Of a stretch of 64,000 bases of DNA, positions 36,565 to 45,430 are shown in pieces. Source of the DNA: Lysobacterales bacterium (lineage in GTDB: Bacteria; Pseudomonadota; Gammaproteobacteria; Xanthomonadales; Xanthomonadaceae); the NCBI GenBank assembly GCA_014946745.1, contig JADCRD010000001.1, positions 1,796,427 to 1,860,426 of the forward strand, read 5' to 3'. The notes under the pieces are model-generated. The model worked only from the letters and a program-made list of their open reading frames with translations, searched no databases and had not been told where the DNA came from. The position numbers and the translations under genes were made by a program. Numbering within the stretch: position 1 is the first letter of the stretch; the number at the start of each line of letters is the position of its first letter.

Positions 36565-37332
36565 ATGCACGCACAGCACCTCCATCCGATCGACGAAATC
36601 CCACGCACCGCTGACATCCTCGCGGCCGCGGGCTTCTGCTTCCTGCCCCGCGCTCAGGCACTGAAGGCGCTGGGCGCGGGCATCGAAACCGAGTGGCAGG
36701 CCTTTGCCGAGAGTTGGCAGGCATTGGGCGTGGATGCACACATGGCTGACGGCGGGCGCTATCGCCGGCGACGTCATGCCGTGTTCGCCGCAAGCCGCAG
36801 CCGCGGCATCGAGCGACTGCCGGATGCCCCGCACTTTCAGGCCCTGCACTACAACCGCTTGAACGGCGGCATCGAGCGCTGGTTCCAGCCGATCCTGCCG
36901 GAGGTGGCGCAAAGCGCGCCCTTCCGCGCGCTCGCGGAGTTCGCGCACGGCCTCTTCGCACAGCTCGCACCGGCGGTCGAGCGCTGGCAGATCGAGGCGC
37001 ACCAGTTCCGCATCGAGGCGCTGCCCGGCCAGCCCGGCCAGCCGACGCCAGAGGGCGTGCATCGCGATGGCGTGGACTTCGTGCTGGTGGCGCTGATCGA
37101 CCGCCACAACATCCGCGAAGGCACCACCACCATCCATGCAAGTGACAGCGCGCAGCTCGGTGCCTTCACCCTGACCGAACCGCTGGACATCGCCCTGGTC
37201 GACGACCAGCGCGTCCTGCATGGCGTCACCGCCGTTGAGCCGCTGGATCCAAGCGCGCCGGCGTGGCGGGATGTGCTGGTGCTGACCTTCAAGCGCACCG
37301 AGAGCCTGCTGAGCGCTGCCCCAGCTTCCTAG
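36565..37332 (+). CDS. 2OG-Fe(II) dioxygenase family protein
   Basis: A 255-residue protein of the 2OG-Fe_Oxy_2 family (BsmA/isoleucine dioxygenase type). The double-stranded beta helix core is visible: PEGVHRDGVDFVLVALIDRHNI holds the His-x-Asp iron ligands, GTTTIHASD lies in the next strand, and VDDQRVLHGVTAVEPL carries the distal His and region for 2-oxoglutarate. Members hydroxylate free amino acids or related small molecules; the substrate here is unknown. In-frame ATGs at 36499 and 36520 are possible earlier starts; 36565 fits the start of conserved sequence best. Confidence 0.85.
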   Translation: MHAQHLHPIDEIPRTADILAAAGFCFLPRAQALKALGAGIETEWQAFAESWQALGVDAHMADGGRYRRRRHAVFAASRSRGIERLPDAPHFQALHYNRLNGGIERWFQPILPEVAQSAPFRALAEFAHGLFAQLAPAVERWQIEAHQFRIEALPGQPGQPTPEGVHRDGVDFVLVALIDRHNIREGTTTIHASDSAQLGAFTLTEPLDIALVDDQRVLHGVTAVEPLDPSAPAWRDVLVLTFKRTESLLSAAPAS

Positions 37333-37442
37333 GGTCTGCCGGGGCCCACCGCGCGCGCCACACGCTCGATCCGGCAGGCGGGCGCAGCAAGCCCCCAAGC
37401 TGCGCGGCTTCAGCCCAGGTCGCATGCGCGCACGCGACCGCT

Positions 37443-38084
37443 TCACCCCACCGGCTTCGGCGCCGTCGCATGGCGTTGGCGCAGCAGCTTCTCAAGCTCG
37501 CCCAGCGACAGCCCGCGCGCGCGCAGCAGCACCAGCAGGTGGTAGATCAGGTCCGCGCTTTCGCCGAGCAGGTCGGCGTCTTCCTGCGCCACCGCGGCCA
37601 GGGCGGTTTCCACGCCCTCCTCGCCGACCTTTTGCGCGATGCGGCGGATGCCGCCCTCGAACAGCTTGGTGGTGTAGCTGCCCACGGGACGCTCGCGCTC
37701 GCGCTGGGCGATCAGCGCATCGAGGTCGCCCAGGAAGCTGCCCGGGGCGTCGGGAAAGCAGCTGGTGCGCTGCAGGTGGCAGGTGGGGCCGTGCGGATGC
37801 GCCTGGATCAACAGCGTGTCGGCATCGCAGTCGGTCTCGATGCTGACCAGCTTGAGCACATGGCCGCTGCGCTCGCCCTTGGTCCATAGCCGACCCTTGC
37901 TGCGGCTGAAGAAGGTCACGTGGCGGCAGGCCAGGGTCATCTCCAGGGCTTCTCGATTCATGTAGCCCAGCATCAGCACGCGCAGGGTGTCGGCATCCTG
38001 CACCACCGCCGGCAGCAGACCGTCCTGCTTGCCCCAGGCCAGTCGATCCAGGGTCTCGGGGCTGACCACCACGTCTTCAGACAT
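37443..38084 (-). CDS. hisI: Bifunctional phosphoribosyl-AMP cyclohydrolase / phosphoribosyl-ATP pyrophosphatase
   Basis: A 213-residue HisIE fusion for steps 2 and 3 of histidine synthesis. The N-terminal HisI domain has [32 protein letters not shown] and [20 protein letters not shown] with metal-binding Asp/Cys/His. The C-terminal HisE domain has [25 protein letters not shown] and [13 protein letters not shown]. It is the last gene of the operon. The ATG at 38084 overlaps the hisF end by 8 bases (ATGTCTGA). Confidence 0.97.
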   Translation of the reverse strand: MSEDVVVSPETLDRLAWGKQDGLLPAVVQDADTLRVLMLGYMNREALEMTLACRHVTFFSRSKGRLWTKGERSGHVLKLVSIETDCDADTLLIQAHPHGPTCHLQRTSCFPDAPGSFLGDLDALIAQRERERPVGSYTTKLFEGGIRRIAQKVGEEGVETALAAVAQEDADLLGESADLIYHLLVLLRARGLSLGELEKLLRQRHATAPKPVG

Positions 38085-38850
38085 CACGCACCTCGATGCC
38101 GCGCTGCTTGAGCGTGGACTTGAGTTCTGGAATGGCGATCGCGCCGGAGTGGAAGACGCTGGCGGCGAGCGCCGCATCCACATCGGCCTGCTCGAACACC
38201 TCGGCGAAGTGCTCGGGCGCGCCGGCACCTCCGCTGGCCACCAGCGGCACGCGGCAGAGTGCGCGCACGGCGCGCAGCTGTTCGATGTCGTAGCCGGCGC
38301 GCACGCCGTCGGTGCCCATGCAGTTCAATACGATCTCGCCTGCGCCGCGCTGCTGCGCCTCGACCACCCAGTCGAGCGTACGGCGGCTCAGCGCGCGGGT
38401 CTTGCTGGGGTCGCCGGTGTACTGGCGCACGCGCCACTCGCCGTCTTCGTCGCGCAGGCTGTCGATACCGACCACCACACACTGCACACCAAAGGCTTCG
38501 GCCAGTTCGTCGATCAGCTCGGGGCGCTCCAGCGCCGGCGAGTTCACCGACACCTTGTCGGCGCCCGCGAAAAGAATGGCGCGCGCATCCTCGACCGAGC
38601 GGATGCCACCGGCCACGCAGAAGGGGATGTCGATCAAGCGCGCTACGCGCTCGACCCAGCCGCGGTCGACGCTGCGGCCTTCGGGGCTTGCGGTGATGTC
38701 GTAGAACACCAGCTCGTCGGCGCCGGCGTCGCGATAGCGCTCGGCGAGCTCCTCGATCGCACCCATCACCACGTGATCGCGGAAGCGCACGCCCTTGACC
38801 ACCTGGCCGTCGCGCACGTCGAGACACGGAATCAATCGGCGGCTCAGCAT
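38077..38850 (-). CDS. hisF: Imidazole glycerol phosphate synthase cyclase subunit
   Basis: A 257-residue (beta-alpha)8 barrel that makes imidazole glycerol phosphate and AICAR using ammonia from HisH. The N-terminus [23 protein letters not shown] and the phosphate-binding ends [13 protein letters not shown] and [16 protein letters not shown] are clear; Asp11 and a mid-barrel Asp are catalytic in the family. The start overlaps the hisA stop. Confidence 0.98.
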   Translation of the reverse strand: MLSRRLIPCLDVRDGQVVKGVRFRDHVVMGAIEELAERYRDAGADELVFYDITASPEGRSVDRGWVERVARLIDIPFCVAGGIRSVEDARAILFAGADKVSVNSPALERPELIDELAEAFGVQCVVVGIDSLRDEDGEWRVRQYTGDPSKTRALSRRTLDWVVEAQQRGAGEIVLNCMGTDGVRAGYDIEQLRAVRALCRVPLVASGGAGAPEHFAEVFEQADVDAALAASVFHSGAIAIPELKSTLKQRGIEVRDV

Positions 38851-39581
38851 GCCAGCGCCTCCTCGACGGTGAAGCGGCCATCCAGCAGTGCCTTGCCGAG
38901 CACCACACCGGCAGCGCCCGCATCGCGCGCGCCGCGAATATCGTCCAGCGAAGACACCCCGCCCGATGCGATCAGAGCGATTTCGGGCGCTCGCCGGACG
39001 ACATCGCGGTAGAGCTCGAGATTGGGCCCGCTCAGCATGCCGTCACGGGCGATGTCCGTGCACAGCACGTGGCGCAGACCGGCGGCGCGGTAGCGCTCCA
39101 GCAGTACAAACAGCTCCTCGCCCGCGCTCTCGGTCCAGCCGTGCACCGGCAGCCGCCACACGCCCTCAGCGTCGCGGCGCGTGTCGAGCGCCACGCAGAG
39201 CTGGCTGGCGCCAAACTGATCCAGCCAGCGCAGCACCACATCCGGCGACTTCACCGCCACCGAGCCGATGACCACGCGATCGACGCCCGCCGCCAGCAGC
39301 GCGTTCACGTCCTCGATGCTGCGCACGCCGCCGCCGCTCTGGATGCGCAGGCCGCTCTGCGCGCGCAGCGCTTTCACCAGCGGCGCCAGCGTATAGCCGC
39401 CCGCCTTGGCGGCATCCAGATCCACCAGATGCAGCCACTCGGCGCCGGCGCTGGCGTAGTCCAGCGCCAGCTGCAGCGGATCACGTGCGTAGCGGGTTTC
39501 CTGGGCGTAGTCGCCCTGTTTGAGCCGCACCACGCGTCCGTCGCGGACGTCGATGGCGGGAATTGCGACAAAGCCGGTCAT
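38844..39581 (-). CDS. hisA: Phosphoribosylformimino-5-aminoimidazole carboxamide ribotide isomerase
   Basis: A 245-residue (beta-alpha)8 barrel. It isomerises ProFAR to PRFAR by an Amadori rearrangement. Motifs: [17 protein letters not shown] at the start with the catalytic Asp, [27 protein letters not shown], and [18 protein letters not shown] with the second catalytic Asp and [11 protein letters not shown]. The ATG at 39581 overlaps the hisH stop by 4 bases; a GTG at 39593 adds only four residues and is less likely. Confidence 0.97.
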   Translation of the reverse strand: MTGFVAIPAIDVRDGRVVRLKQGDYAQETRYARDPLQLALDYASAGAEWLHLVDLDAAKAGGYTLAPLVKALRAQSGLRIQSGGGVRSIEDVNALLAAGVDRVVIGSVAVKSPDVVLRWLDQFGASQLCVALDTRRDAEGVWRLPVHGWTESAGEELFVLLERYRAAGLRHVLCTDIARDGMLSGPNLELYRDVVRRAPEIALIASGGVSSLDDIRGARDAGAAGVVLGKALLDGRFTVEEALAC

Positions 39582-40177
39582 TGGCCGTCCCACTCCATGA
39601 AGTTCTTGAGCAGCTGCGCGCCCACCGCCGCCGAGCGCTCGGGATGGAACTGGGCGCCAGCGACGTTGCCGCGGCGGACGATGGCGCTGAAGCCCTCGCC
39701 GTGCGTGCTCGACGCCAGCGTGTAGTCACCCACCGGCGCGGCATAGCTGTGCACGAAGTAGGCTTGCGCGCCTTCGCTGATGTCCTTGAGCAGGGCGGAA
39801 TCACGCTCACGATGCAGACGGTTCCAACCCATGTGCGGCACGCGCACGCCGGGGAACTCCTTCAGCTTCCGCACCTGCGCAGGAATGAGACCCAGGCCTT
39901 CCACATCGCCTTCGGCGCTGCGCTCGAACAGCAGCTGCATGCCGAGACAGATGCCGAACAGCGGGCGCGGAAAAGCGCGAATTGCGTCGATCAGGTGCAG
40001 CTCGCGCAGCCGCGCCATCGCGGCACCCGCGGCACCGACGCCGGGCAGCAGGGCGCGTTCGGCCTGAGCAAGTTCGTCGGCGCTGCGCACCAGGCTGGCC
40101 TGCACGCCGAGCCGCTCCAGCGCGTAGCAGACCGAGCCGATGTTGGCGACGCCGGAATCGATGACCGCCAGCCGCAT
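39578..40177 (-). CDS. hisH: Imidazole glycerol phosphate synthase glutamine amidotransferase subunit
   Basis: A 199-residue class I glutamine amidotransferase that supplies ammonia to HisF. The nucleophile elbow is GICLGMQLLFERS with the catalytic Cys, the oxyanion region is LPGVGAAGAAM and the catalytic His lies in GAQFHPERS. The start shares one base with the hisB stop (TGATG). A longer reading frame exists upstream inside hisB but lacks the conserved N-terminus. Confidence 0.97.
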   Translation of the reverse strand: MRLAVIDSGVANIGSVCYALERLGVQASLVRSADELAQAERALLPGVGAAGAAMARLRELHLIDAIRAFPRPLFGICLGMQLLFERSAEGDVEGLGLIPAQVRKLKEFPGVRVPHMGWNRLHRERDSALLKDISEGAQAYFVHSYAAPVGDYTLASSTHGEGFSAIVRRGNVAGAQFHPERSAAVGAQLLKNFMEWDGQ

Positions 40178-41325
40178 CAGAGCGTCCCCTTGGTGCTGGG
40201 CAGGTCGAAACCCTCGCGCTTGATCGCCGCGCGCAGGGCGCGCGCCACCGCCTTGAAGCTGGCCTCGACCATGTGATGGGCGTTGTCGCCGCGCACCGAC
40301 AGGTGCAGGTTCAGGCCGGCGGTCTCGCACAGCGAGCGGAAGAAATGCGGCACCAGTTCGGTGGGCAGCTCGCCCACGCGCTCGCGGGGGAAGCTCCCAT
40401 CGAACACGAAATAGGGCCGGCCGCTGAGATCCAGCGAGGCGCGGACGAGCGTCTCGTCCATCGGGATCACCAGATCCAGCGCCGCGGGCTTCGCTTCAGC
40501 GGCGCCCTGCTCGCCTTCCGCCGCCCAGGCGTAGCGTCCGATGCCGCGCTTGTCGCCGAGCGCCTGCTTCAAGGCCTGACCCAACGCCAGCGCGCTGTCC
40601 TCGACCGTGTGGTGCTCGTCGATATGCAGGTCGCCCGCGCACTTCAGCTTGAGCGCAAAGCCGCCGTGCTTGCCGAGCTGCTCCAGCATGTGGTCGAAGT
40701 AGCCGAGGCCGGTGAGCGCGACCGGCTCGGCCGGGCGATCCAGATCGACGTGCACCTCGATTTTCGTTTCCTTGGTGACGCGCTCGACGCTGGCCTGACG
40801 CGGGGCGTCGGCCAGCAGATGGGCGATCTCGGACCAGGTGTACTCGGGGCCCTTGCCGGGCGTGGCCTTGGCACCAGCGGTCACCTTCAGGCGGAAGCCG
40901 CGCACACCGAGGTTGTCGGCGAACTCGATATCGGTGTCGCGGTCGCCGACCATGGCGCTGCCGGCGAGATCGATGCTGCGATCGCGCAGGTAGTGCATCA
41001 CCAGACCCAGCCGCGGCTTGCGCGTGGGCGCGTTGTCCTGCGGGAAGCTGGTGTCGATCAACACCTCGCGGAAGGTGATCCCCTGCGATTCGAAGATCTG
41101 CATCATCAGGTCGTGCGGGGCCTGGAAACTCGCCTGCGGATAGGCCTCGGTGCCCAGGCCGTCCTGGTTCGACACGATCACGAACTCGAAGCCGGCAGCC
41201 TTCAGCTTCAGCATGGCCGGGATCACACCTTCGACCAGACGCAGCTTGGCGTAGCTGTCGATCTGATAGTCGGCGGGTTCTTCGATCATCGTGCCGTCGC
41301 GGTCGACGAAGAGGATGCGCGTCAT
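40177..41325 (-). CDS. hisB: Bifunctional histidinol-phosphatase / imidazoleglycerol-phosphate dehydratase
   Basis: A 382-residue fusion. The N-terminal HAD-type phosphatase starts with [18 protein letters not shown] (Asp nucleophile) and has [14 protein letters not shown]. The C-terminal dehydratase has [40 protein letters not shown] and [20 protein letters not shown], with the metal-binding histidine triplets. The fused form is typical of Gammaproteobacteria with this operon order. Start and stop overlap both neighbours. Confidence 0.98.
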   Translation of the reverse strand: MTRILFVDRDGTMIEEPADYQIDSYAKLRLVEGVIPAMLKLKAAGFEFVIVSNQDGLGTEAYPQASFQAPHDLMMQIFESQGITFREVLIDTSFPQDNAPTRKPRLGLVMHYLRDRSIDLAGSAMVGDRDTDIEFADNLGVRGFRLKVTAGAKATPGKGPEYTWSEIAHLLADAPRQASVERVTKETKIEVHVDLDRPAEPVALTGLGYFDHMLEQLGKHGGFALKLKCAGDLHIDEHHTVEDSALALGQALKQALGDKRGIGRYAWAAEGEQGAAEAKPAALDLVIPMDETLVRASLDLSGRPYFVFDGSFPRERVGELPTELVPHFFRSLCETAGLNLHLSVRGDNAHHMVEASFKAVARALRAAIKREGFDLPSTKGTL

Positions 41326-42419
41326 GCCGCGGCCTCCTGAGTGGTGTTGGCGAACACGGCCAAGGCCGCGAGGTTTTCCTCGGGCGTTCCGATCGAGACG
41401 CGCAGGCAGTCGCCCAGCAGCGGATAGCGGCTGACCTCGCGCAGCACCACGCCCGCAGCCAGGGCGCGGCGATAGGTCGCGGCAGGATCCGCGCAGCGCA
41501 CCACCAGAAAATTGGCATCGGACGGATACACGCCAAGCACGCCGGGCGTCGCCGCGAGCTGCGCACGCAGTGCCTCGCGGCCGGCGATCAGCTCGGCGAC
41601 GTGGACCTGCGTCTTCGCCAGCGCCTCAGGCTGAAGCGCCGCCAGCGCCGCACGCGCGCAAGGGGCCGAGATCGGGTACGGCGCCATGATCGCGCGCAGC
41701 ACGCGGATCAGCTCGGGCGCTGCGATCAGGCTGCCGATGCGCGCACCGGCCAGTGCATGCGCCTTCGACAGCGTGCGCAGCACCGCCAGCTGCGGAAAGC
41801 GCTCGCGCAAAGCCGTGGCGGAAGCCTGCTGCATGAACTCGCCGTAGGCCTCGTCGACGATCACCACGGCGCGGCCTTCGAGGGCTGATGCAATGCGCTC
41901 GATGGTCTCGACCGGCAGCGCCTGGCCGGTCGGGTTGTTGGGCGAGCACAGGAAGACCAGCTTGACCGGGTGATTGAGCGCCGCGGCGATCACCGCGTCG
42001 GCCTCCAGCGCGAACGGCCGAGCGGCATCGCCGGTGGCGGTGAGCGGCACCTCGACCAGCTGCGCGTTCTGCACGCGTGCCGCAACGGCATACATGCCGA
42101 AGGTCGGCGGACAGATCAGCACTGCGTCCTCGCCGGCGCGGCAGAGCGCGCGCACCAGGAGATCGATGGGCTCATCGCTGCCGCGGCCAACCAGCAGTTC
42201 TTCAGCCTTGACGCCGTAAAGACCTGCGAGCGCGTCGACGAGGGCCTCGGGCTGCGGCTCGGGATAGCGGTTCAAGCCCTCGCCGCCGGCAATCTCCGGC
42301 GCCCACGGCGACTCGTTGGCGTTGAGCAAGACGCGGCCGCCGCTGGCCTCCTTGCGTGCGGACGAATAGCCACCGAAGCCGCGCAGGTCCGGGCGAACCA
42401 GATCCAGCAGCGCGCTCAT
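41322..42419 (-). CDS. hisC: Histidinol-phosphate aminotransferase
   Basis: A 365-residue fold-type I PLP enzyme that transaminates imidazole acetol phosphate with glutamate. Landmarks: [12 protein letters not shown] near the N-terminus, [29 protein letters not shown] with the Asn ligand, [10 protein letters not shown] with the Asp/Tyr pair, and the PLP lysine in [16 protein letters not shown]. The overlap with hisD and hisB is 4 bases on each side. Confidence 0.98.
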   Translation of the reverse strand: MSALLDLVRPDLRGFGGYSSARKEASGGRVLLNANESPWAPEIAGGEGLNRYPEPQPEALVDALAGLYGVKAEELLVGRGSDEPIDLLVRALCRAGEDAVLICPPTFGMYAVAARVQNAQLVEVPLTATGDAARPFALEADAVIAAALNHPVKLVFLCSPNNPTGQALPVETIERIASALEGRAVVIVDEAYGEFMQQASATALRERFPQLAVLRTLSKAHALAGARIGSLIAAPELIRVLRAIMAPYPISAPCARAALAALQPEALAKTQVHVAELIAGREALRAQLAATPGVLGVYPSDANFLVVRCADPAATYRRALAAGVVLREVSRYPLLGDCLRVSIGTPEENLAALAVFANTTQEAAA

Positions 42420-43801
42420 GCCCTGCCCTCCGCGATCGCGGCGAGCCGCCGCGTGACCGCGCGCTCGTGCGCGATCAGGCCTTCGGCGCGCGCCATCTCG
42501 GCGGCGTCAGGACCGGCGATGTTGAGACCTTCGGCACTGACCTCCTGCACCGTGATCAGCTTGACGAAGCTCGCCACCGACACACCGCTGTAAGCGCGCG
42601 CGGCGCCATAGGTCGGCAGCACGTGGTTGGTGCCGCTGCAGTAGTCGCCCAAGGCTTCGGGCGCCAGCGCGCCGAGGAAGATCGAGCCGGCGCTGCGCAC
42701 GCGCTCCAACCACTGCCGCGGCTGCTCGACCTGCAGGATCAGGTGTTCAGGCGCATAGCGGTTGCTGATCTCGATGGCCTGGGCGATGTCCCGGCTCAGG
42801 ATCAGGCGGGCGTGGGTCAGCGCCTTGGCGAGGATCTCGCGGCGCGGCAGCTCGGCGGTCTGCTTCTCGAGTTCGACAGCCACGGATTCGAGCAGCGCCT
42901 GCGAGTCGGAGATCAGCAACACCTGCGAGTCCGGACCGTGCTCGGCCTGGCTCAAAAGATCGGAGGCGATGAACTCCGGCGAGGCCGTGGCATCGGCGAT
43001 GACCAGCACCTCGGAAGGGCCGGCCGGCATGTCGATGGCCGCACCGTCCGGATCGTTCGCCACCTGCAGTTTGGCCTCGGTGACGTAGGCATTGCCGGGG
43101 CCAAAGATCTTGTCGCACTTCGGCACCGACTCGGTGCCATAGGCCATGGCGGCCACCGCCTGCGCCCCACCCAGCTTGAACACGGTGCTGATGCCGCACA
43201 GGCGCGCGGCGACCAGCACGGTCGCATCGACGCTGCCGTCGGGCTTGGGCGGCGTGCACAGCACGACCTCGCTGCAGCCGGCGATGCGCGCAGGCACGCC
43301 CAGCATGATGGCGGTCGAGGGCAGCGGCGCACTGCCGGCCGGCACGTAGAGGCCGACGCGCTCGATCGGGCGAATCACGCGCTCGCAGTTCAGACCCGGC
43401 GCGGTCTCCAGCGCATAGCCGCGCGGCGCACCGGCCTCGTGGAATTTGACGAGGCGCTCGATGGCATTGGCGATGGCCTGTTTGAGCGTGGGTGACACCT
43501 GCGACTCGGCCGCTGCGAACTCGTCCTCGGTGACGCGGAAGCTGCCCAGCTCGCAGCCGTCGAAGCGGCGGGTGAGCGCGCGCAGGGTGCTGTCGCCATC
43601 GGCGCGCACCTGGCTGATGATCCGCTCGACGGTGTCGGCCAGCACGGCCCGCCCGCCTTGGGCGGGGCGACGCAGGCTCATGCGGCGCTGGGCGTCGTCG
43701 ATGCGGTTCCAGTCCAGCACCCGCAGCTCGCGCGCGGCGAAGGGCACGGGACGCTCGCCGGTCGTACGTTCGGCGGCGGTCTTCTCGGTCGTGGTGTTCA
43801 T
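42416..43801 (-). CDS. hisD: Histidinol dehydrogenase
   Basis: A 461-residue NAD-dependent zinc enzyme that oxidises histidinol to histidine in two steps. Conserved blocks are [86 protein letters not shown] with zinc ligands, and [11 protein letters not shown]. About 15-20 residues at the N-terminus are variable. Overlaps hisG by 4 bases. Confidence 0.98.
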   Translation of the reverse strand: MNTTTEKTAAERTTGERPVPFAARELRVLDWNRIDDAQRRMSLRRPAQGGRAVLADTVERIISQVRADGDSTLRALTRRFDGCELGSFRVTEDEFAAAESQVSPTLKQAIANAIERLVKFHEAGAPRGYALETAPGLNCERVIRPIERVGLYVPAGSAPLPSTAIMLGVPARIAGCSEVVLCTPPKPDGSVDATVLVAARLCGISTVFKLGGAQAVAAMAYGTESVPKCDKIFGPGNAYVTEAKLQVANDPDGAAIDMPAGPSEVLVIADATASPEFIASDLLSQAEHGPDSQVLLISDSQALLESVAVELEKQTAELPRREILAKALTHARLILSRDIAQAIEISNRYAPEHLILQVEQPRQWLERVRSAGSIFLGALAPEALGDYCSGTNHVLPTYGAARAYSGVSVASFVKLITVQEVSAEGLNIAGPDAAEMARAEGLIAHERAVTRRLAAIAEGRA

Positions 43802-44697
43802 GTCAGCATCTGCTCCACCGGCAGCACCAGCAGTCGGCGCGCACCGGCCTTCTTCAAGTCTTCAAGCTGCTGCCAGGACAGGCTGCCCTGGCAGATCGCC
43901 TGCACGCTCACGCCCTGAGGCTGCCCGTCCAGACTCATGATGGTGGGGCGCTCCTCGCTGGGCAGCAGGCGCAGCACCTCGTCGAGCATCGAGCGCTCGG
44001 TCTCCAGCATCAGCAGGCGCGCATCGCGGACCTGCAGCACGCCATCCAGGCGACGCAGCAGCTGGGTGGCGATGTCGCCACGCTCGTCCATCAGCGGCTC
44101 GGCCGGGCCGGCCAGCACCGCCTCGCTCTCGTGGATCACCACCGCCTCGCGCAGCTGGTTGGCGGCGAGCGTGCCGCCGGTCGAGACGAGATCGCAGATC
44201 GCCTCGGCCTTGCCAAGACGCGGCGCGATCTCGACCGAGCCGGACAGAATCACGATCTCGGCGCGCACGTTGTGGCGCTTCAGCCAGTCCTCGAGCAGAG
44301 CCGGATAGCTGGTGGCGATGCGCAGACCGGCAAGACTCTGCGGGCCGTTCCACGCCATGTCCTGCGGCAGCGCGATCGACAGCCGGCAGCGGCCGAAGCC
44401 GAGCGCGCGGACTTCCTTGAAAGCCGGCGGCAGGCCGCGGGCGGCGCGATCCAGCGCCTGCTCGTCGAGCACGTTGCGGCCGACGATGCCGTAGTCGCAG
44501 GTGCCTTCGGCGATCAGGCCGGGGATGTCGTCGTCGCGCACCAGCAGCAGATCGACCGGTTGCGATTCGCCGAAACAGAACAGGCGGTCGCGGCTTTCGC
44601 GAAAGCTGAGGCCGGAGCGCGCCATCAGCTCGCGGGCGGGGTCGGACAGGCGTCCATTCTTCTGCGCTGCGATACGCAGACGGTCACGGTTCTTCAC
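43798..44697 (-). CDS. hisG: ATP phosphoribosyltransferase
   Basis: A 299-residue long-form HisG, the feedback-controlled first enzyme of histidine synthesis. Motifs are [46 protein letters not shown] and the PRPP loop region [17 protein letters not shown]; the C-terminal ~90 residues form the ACT-like regulatory domain. The start is GTG (44695-44697). A 45-base gap separates it from the upstream regulator-like gene on the same strand, so they are probably co-transcribed. Confidence 0.97.
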   Translation of the reverse strand: MKNRDRLRIAAQKNGRLSDPARELMARSGLSFRESRDRLFCFGESQPVDLLLVRDDDIPGLIAEGTCDYGIVGRNVLDEQALDRAARGLPPAFKEVRALGFGRCRLSIALPQDMAWNGPQSLAGLRIATSYPALLEDWLKRHNVRAEIVILSGSVEIAPRLGKAEAICDLVSTGGTLAANQLREAVVIHESEAVLAGPAEPLMDERGDIATQLLRRLDGVLQVRDARLLMLETERSMLDEVLRLLPSEERPTIMSLDGQPQGVSVQAICQGSLSWQQLEDLKKAGARRLLVLPVEQMLT

Positions 44698-44742
44698 GGC
44701 GGGATGCTCGAAACAGGGAGAGGGGGCGGAGGCGGAACGGGT

Positions 44743-45129
44743 TCAGCGTTTGGCGGCAGCGATGCCCGAGGGATCGTGCAGCTTCAGATGGCGTGCGGCA
44801 GCACGGTAGCCACCGGCGCCGTGGGTGAGGCAGCGCGCCACGCGACCGACCGTGGTGACGCTGACGCCGGTCAGATCGTGGATATCGCGATAGGTCCGCC
44901 CCGCCAGCAGCAGCGGCACCACGCGCCAGCGATCGGCCAGGGCCTCCAGCTCGGCAGGCGTGCAGAGATCATCGAGAAAGGCCGCGATCTCGGCCGGGTC
45001 GCGCAGCTTGGCCAGCGCCTCGCACAGCGCGAGCACCGGGTTCGCCGCAGGCAGCACCACGGGCGCAGGCTTGCGCTCACGGGCACTGCGAACGGGCTGG
45101 AGTTCGGGGCTGGCGATCCGGCGCTTCAC
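44743..45129 (-). CDS. YerC/YecD (TrpR-like) family DNA-binding protein, likely his regulator
   Basis: A 128-residue protein with the TrpR-like helical fold: NPVLALCEALAKLRDPAEIAAFLDDLCTPAELEALADRW followed by a helix-turn-helix LLAGRTYRDIHDLTGVSVTTVGRVARCL. TrpR family members are dimeric repressors, usually amino-acid responsive. Leading an otherwise complete his operon with a 45-base gap, this one very likely represses it, and itself, in response to histidine (inference from context; TrpR-like his regulators have been proposed for Xanthomonadales). The start is GTG at 45127-45129; the first ~30 residues are basic and not conserved in pattern. Confidence 0.85.
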   Translation of the reverse strand: MKRRIASPELQPVRSARERKPAPVVLPAANPVLALCEALAKLRDPAEIAAFLDDLCTPAELEALADRWRVVPLLLAGRTYRDIHDLTGVSVTTVGRVARCLTHGAGGYRAAARHLKLHDPSGIAAAKR

Positions 45130-45144
45130 GGCAGACTTTTGTAA

Positions 45145-45191
45145 TAGCGTGTTGATACGTTAAACCGATATCGCACTGCCGACAAGCGGCG
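45145..45191 (-). promoter_or_regulatory. Candidate his-operon promoter with overlapping palindromic operator
   Basis: On the minus strand, TTGTCG (-35 like) and TAACGT (-10 like) are separated by 17 bases. The imperfect palindrome TAGCGTGTTGATACGTTA (45145-45162 on +, 6 of 9 half-site positions match) covers the -10 and the predicted start of transcription. The leader to the GTG start is only about 20 bases and contains no His-rich leader peptide or terminator hairpin, so control by a repressor rather than attenuation is suggested. The wider gap 45130-45430 also holds the promoter region of the penicillin acylase gene and no other gene. Confidence 0.55.
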
Positions 45192-45430
45192 AGTGGTGAA
45201 GACAAGGCGACGAGGCGATCGGCGCATCCCGCTGATCGGGCCTCCGCAGCGCATGCGCACCGAGCCCACTGGTAAGGCGCTGCGCTCGCCGAGGCCCACG
45301 CGAGGATTCTTGATTCATCTCTGCGCCGGAGTTCTACCGCTCGCCACCGGAGTTCTCGCCGCAACTCAGGCGCCCTGGCGCGCTGCAGCCGCTACCATCG
45401 GGCGCTCGCCACCACCGGACTGCGCACGCC

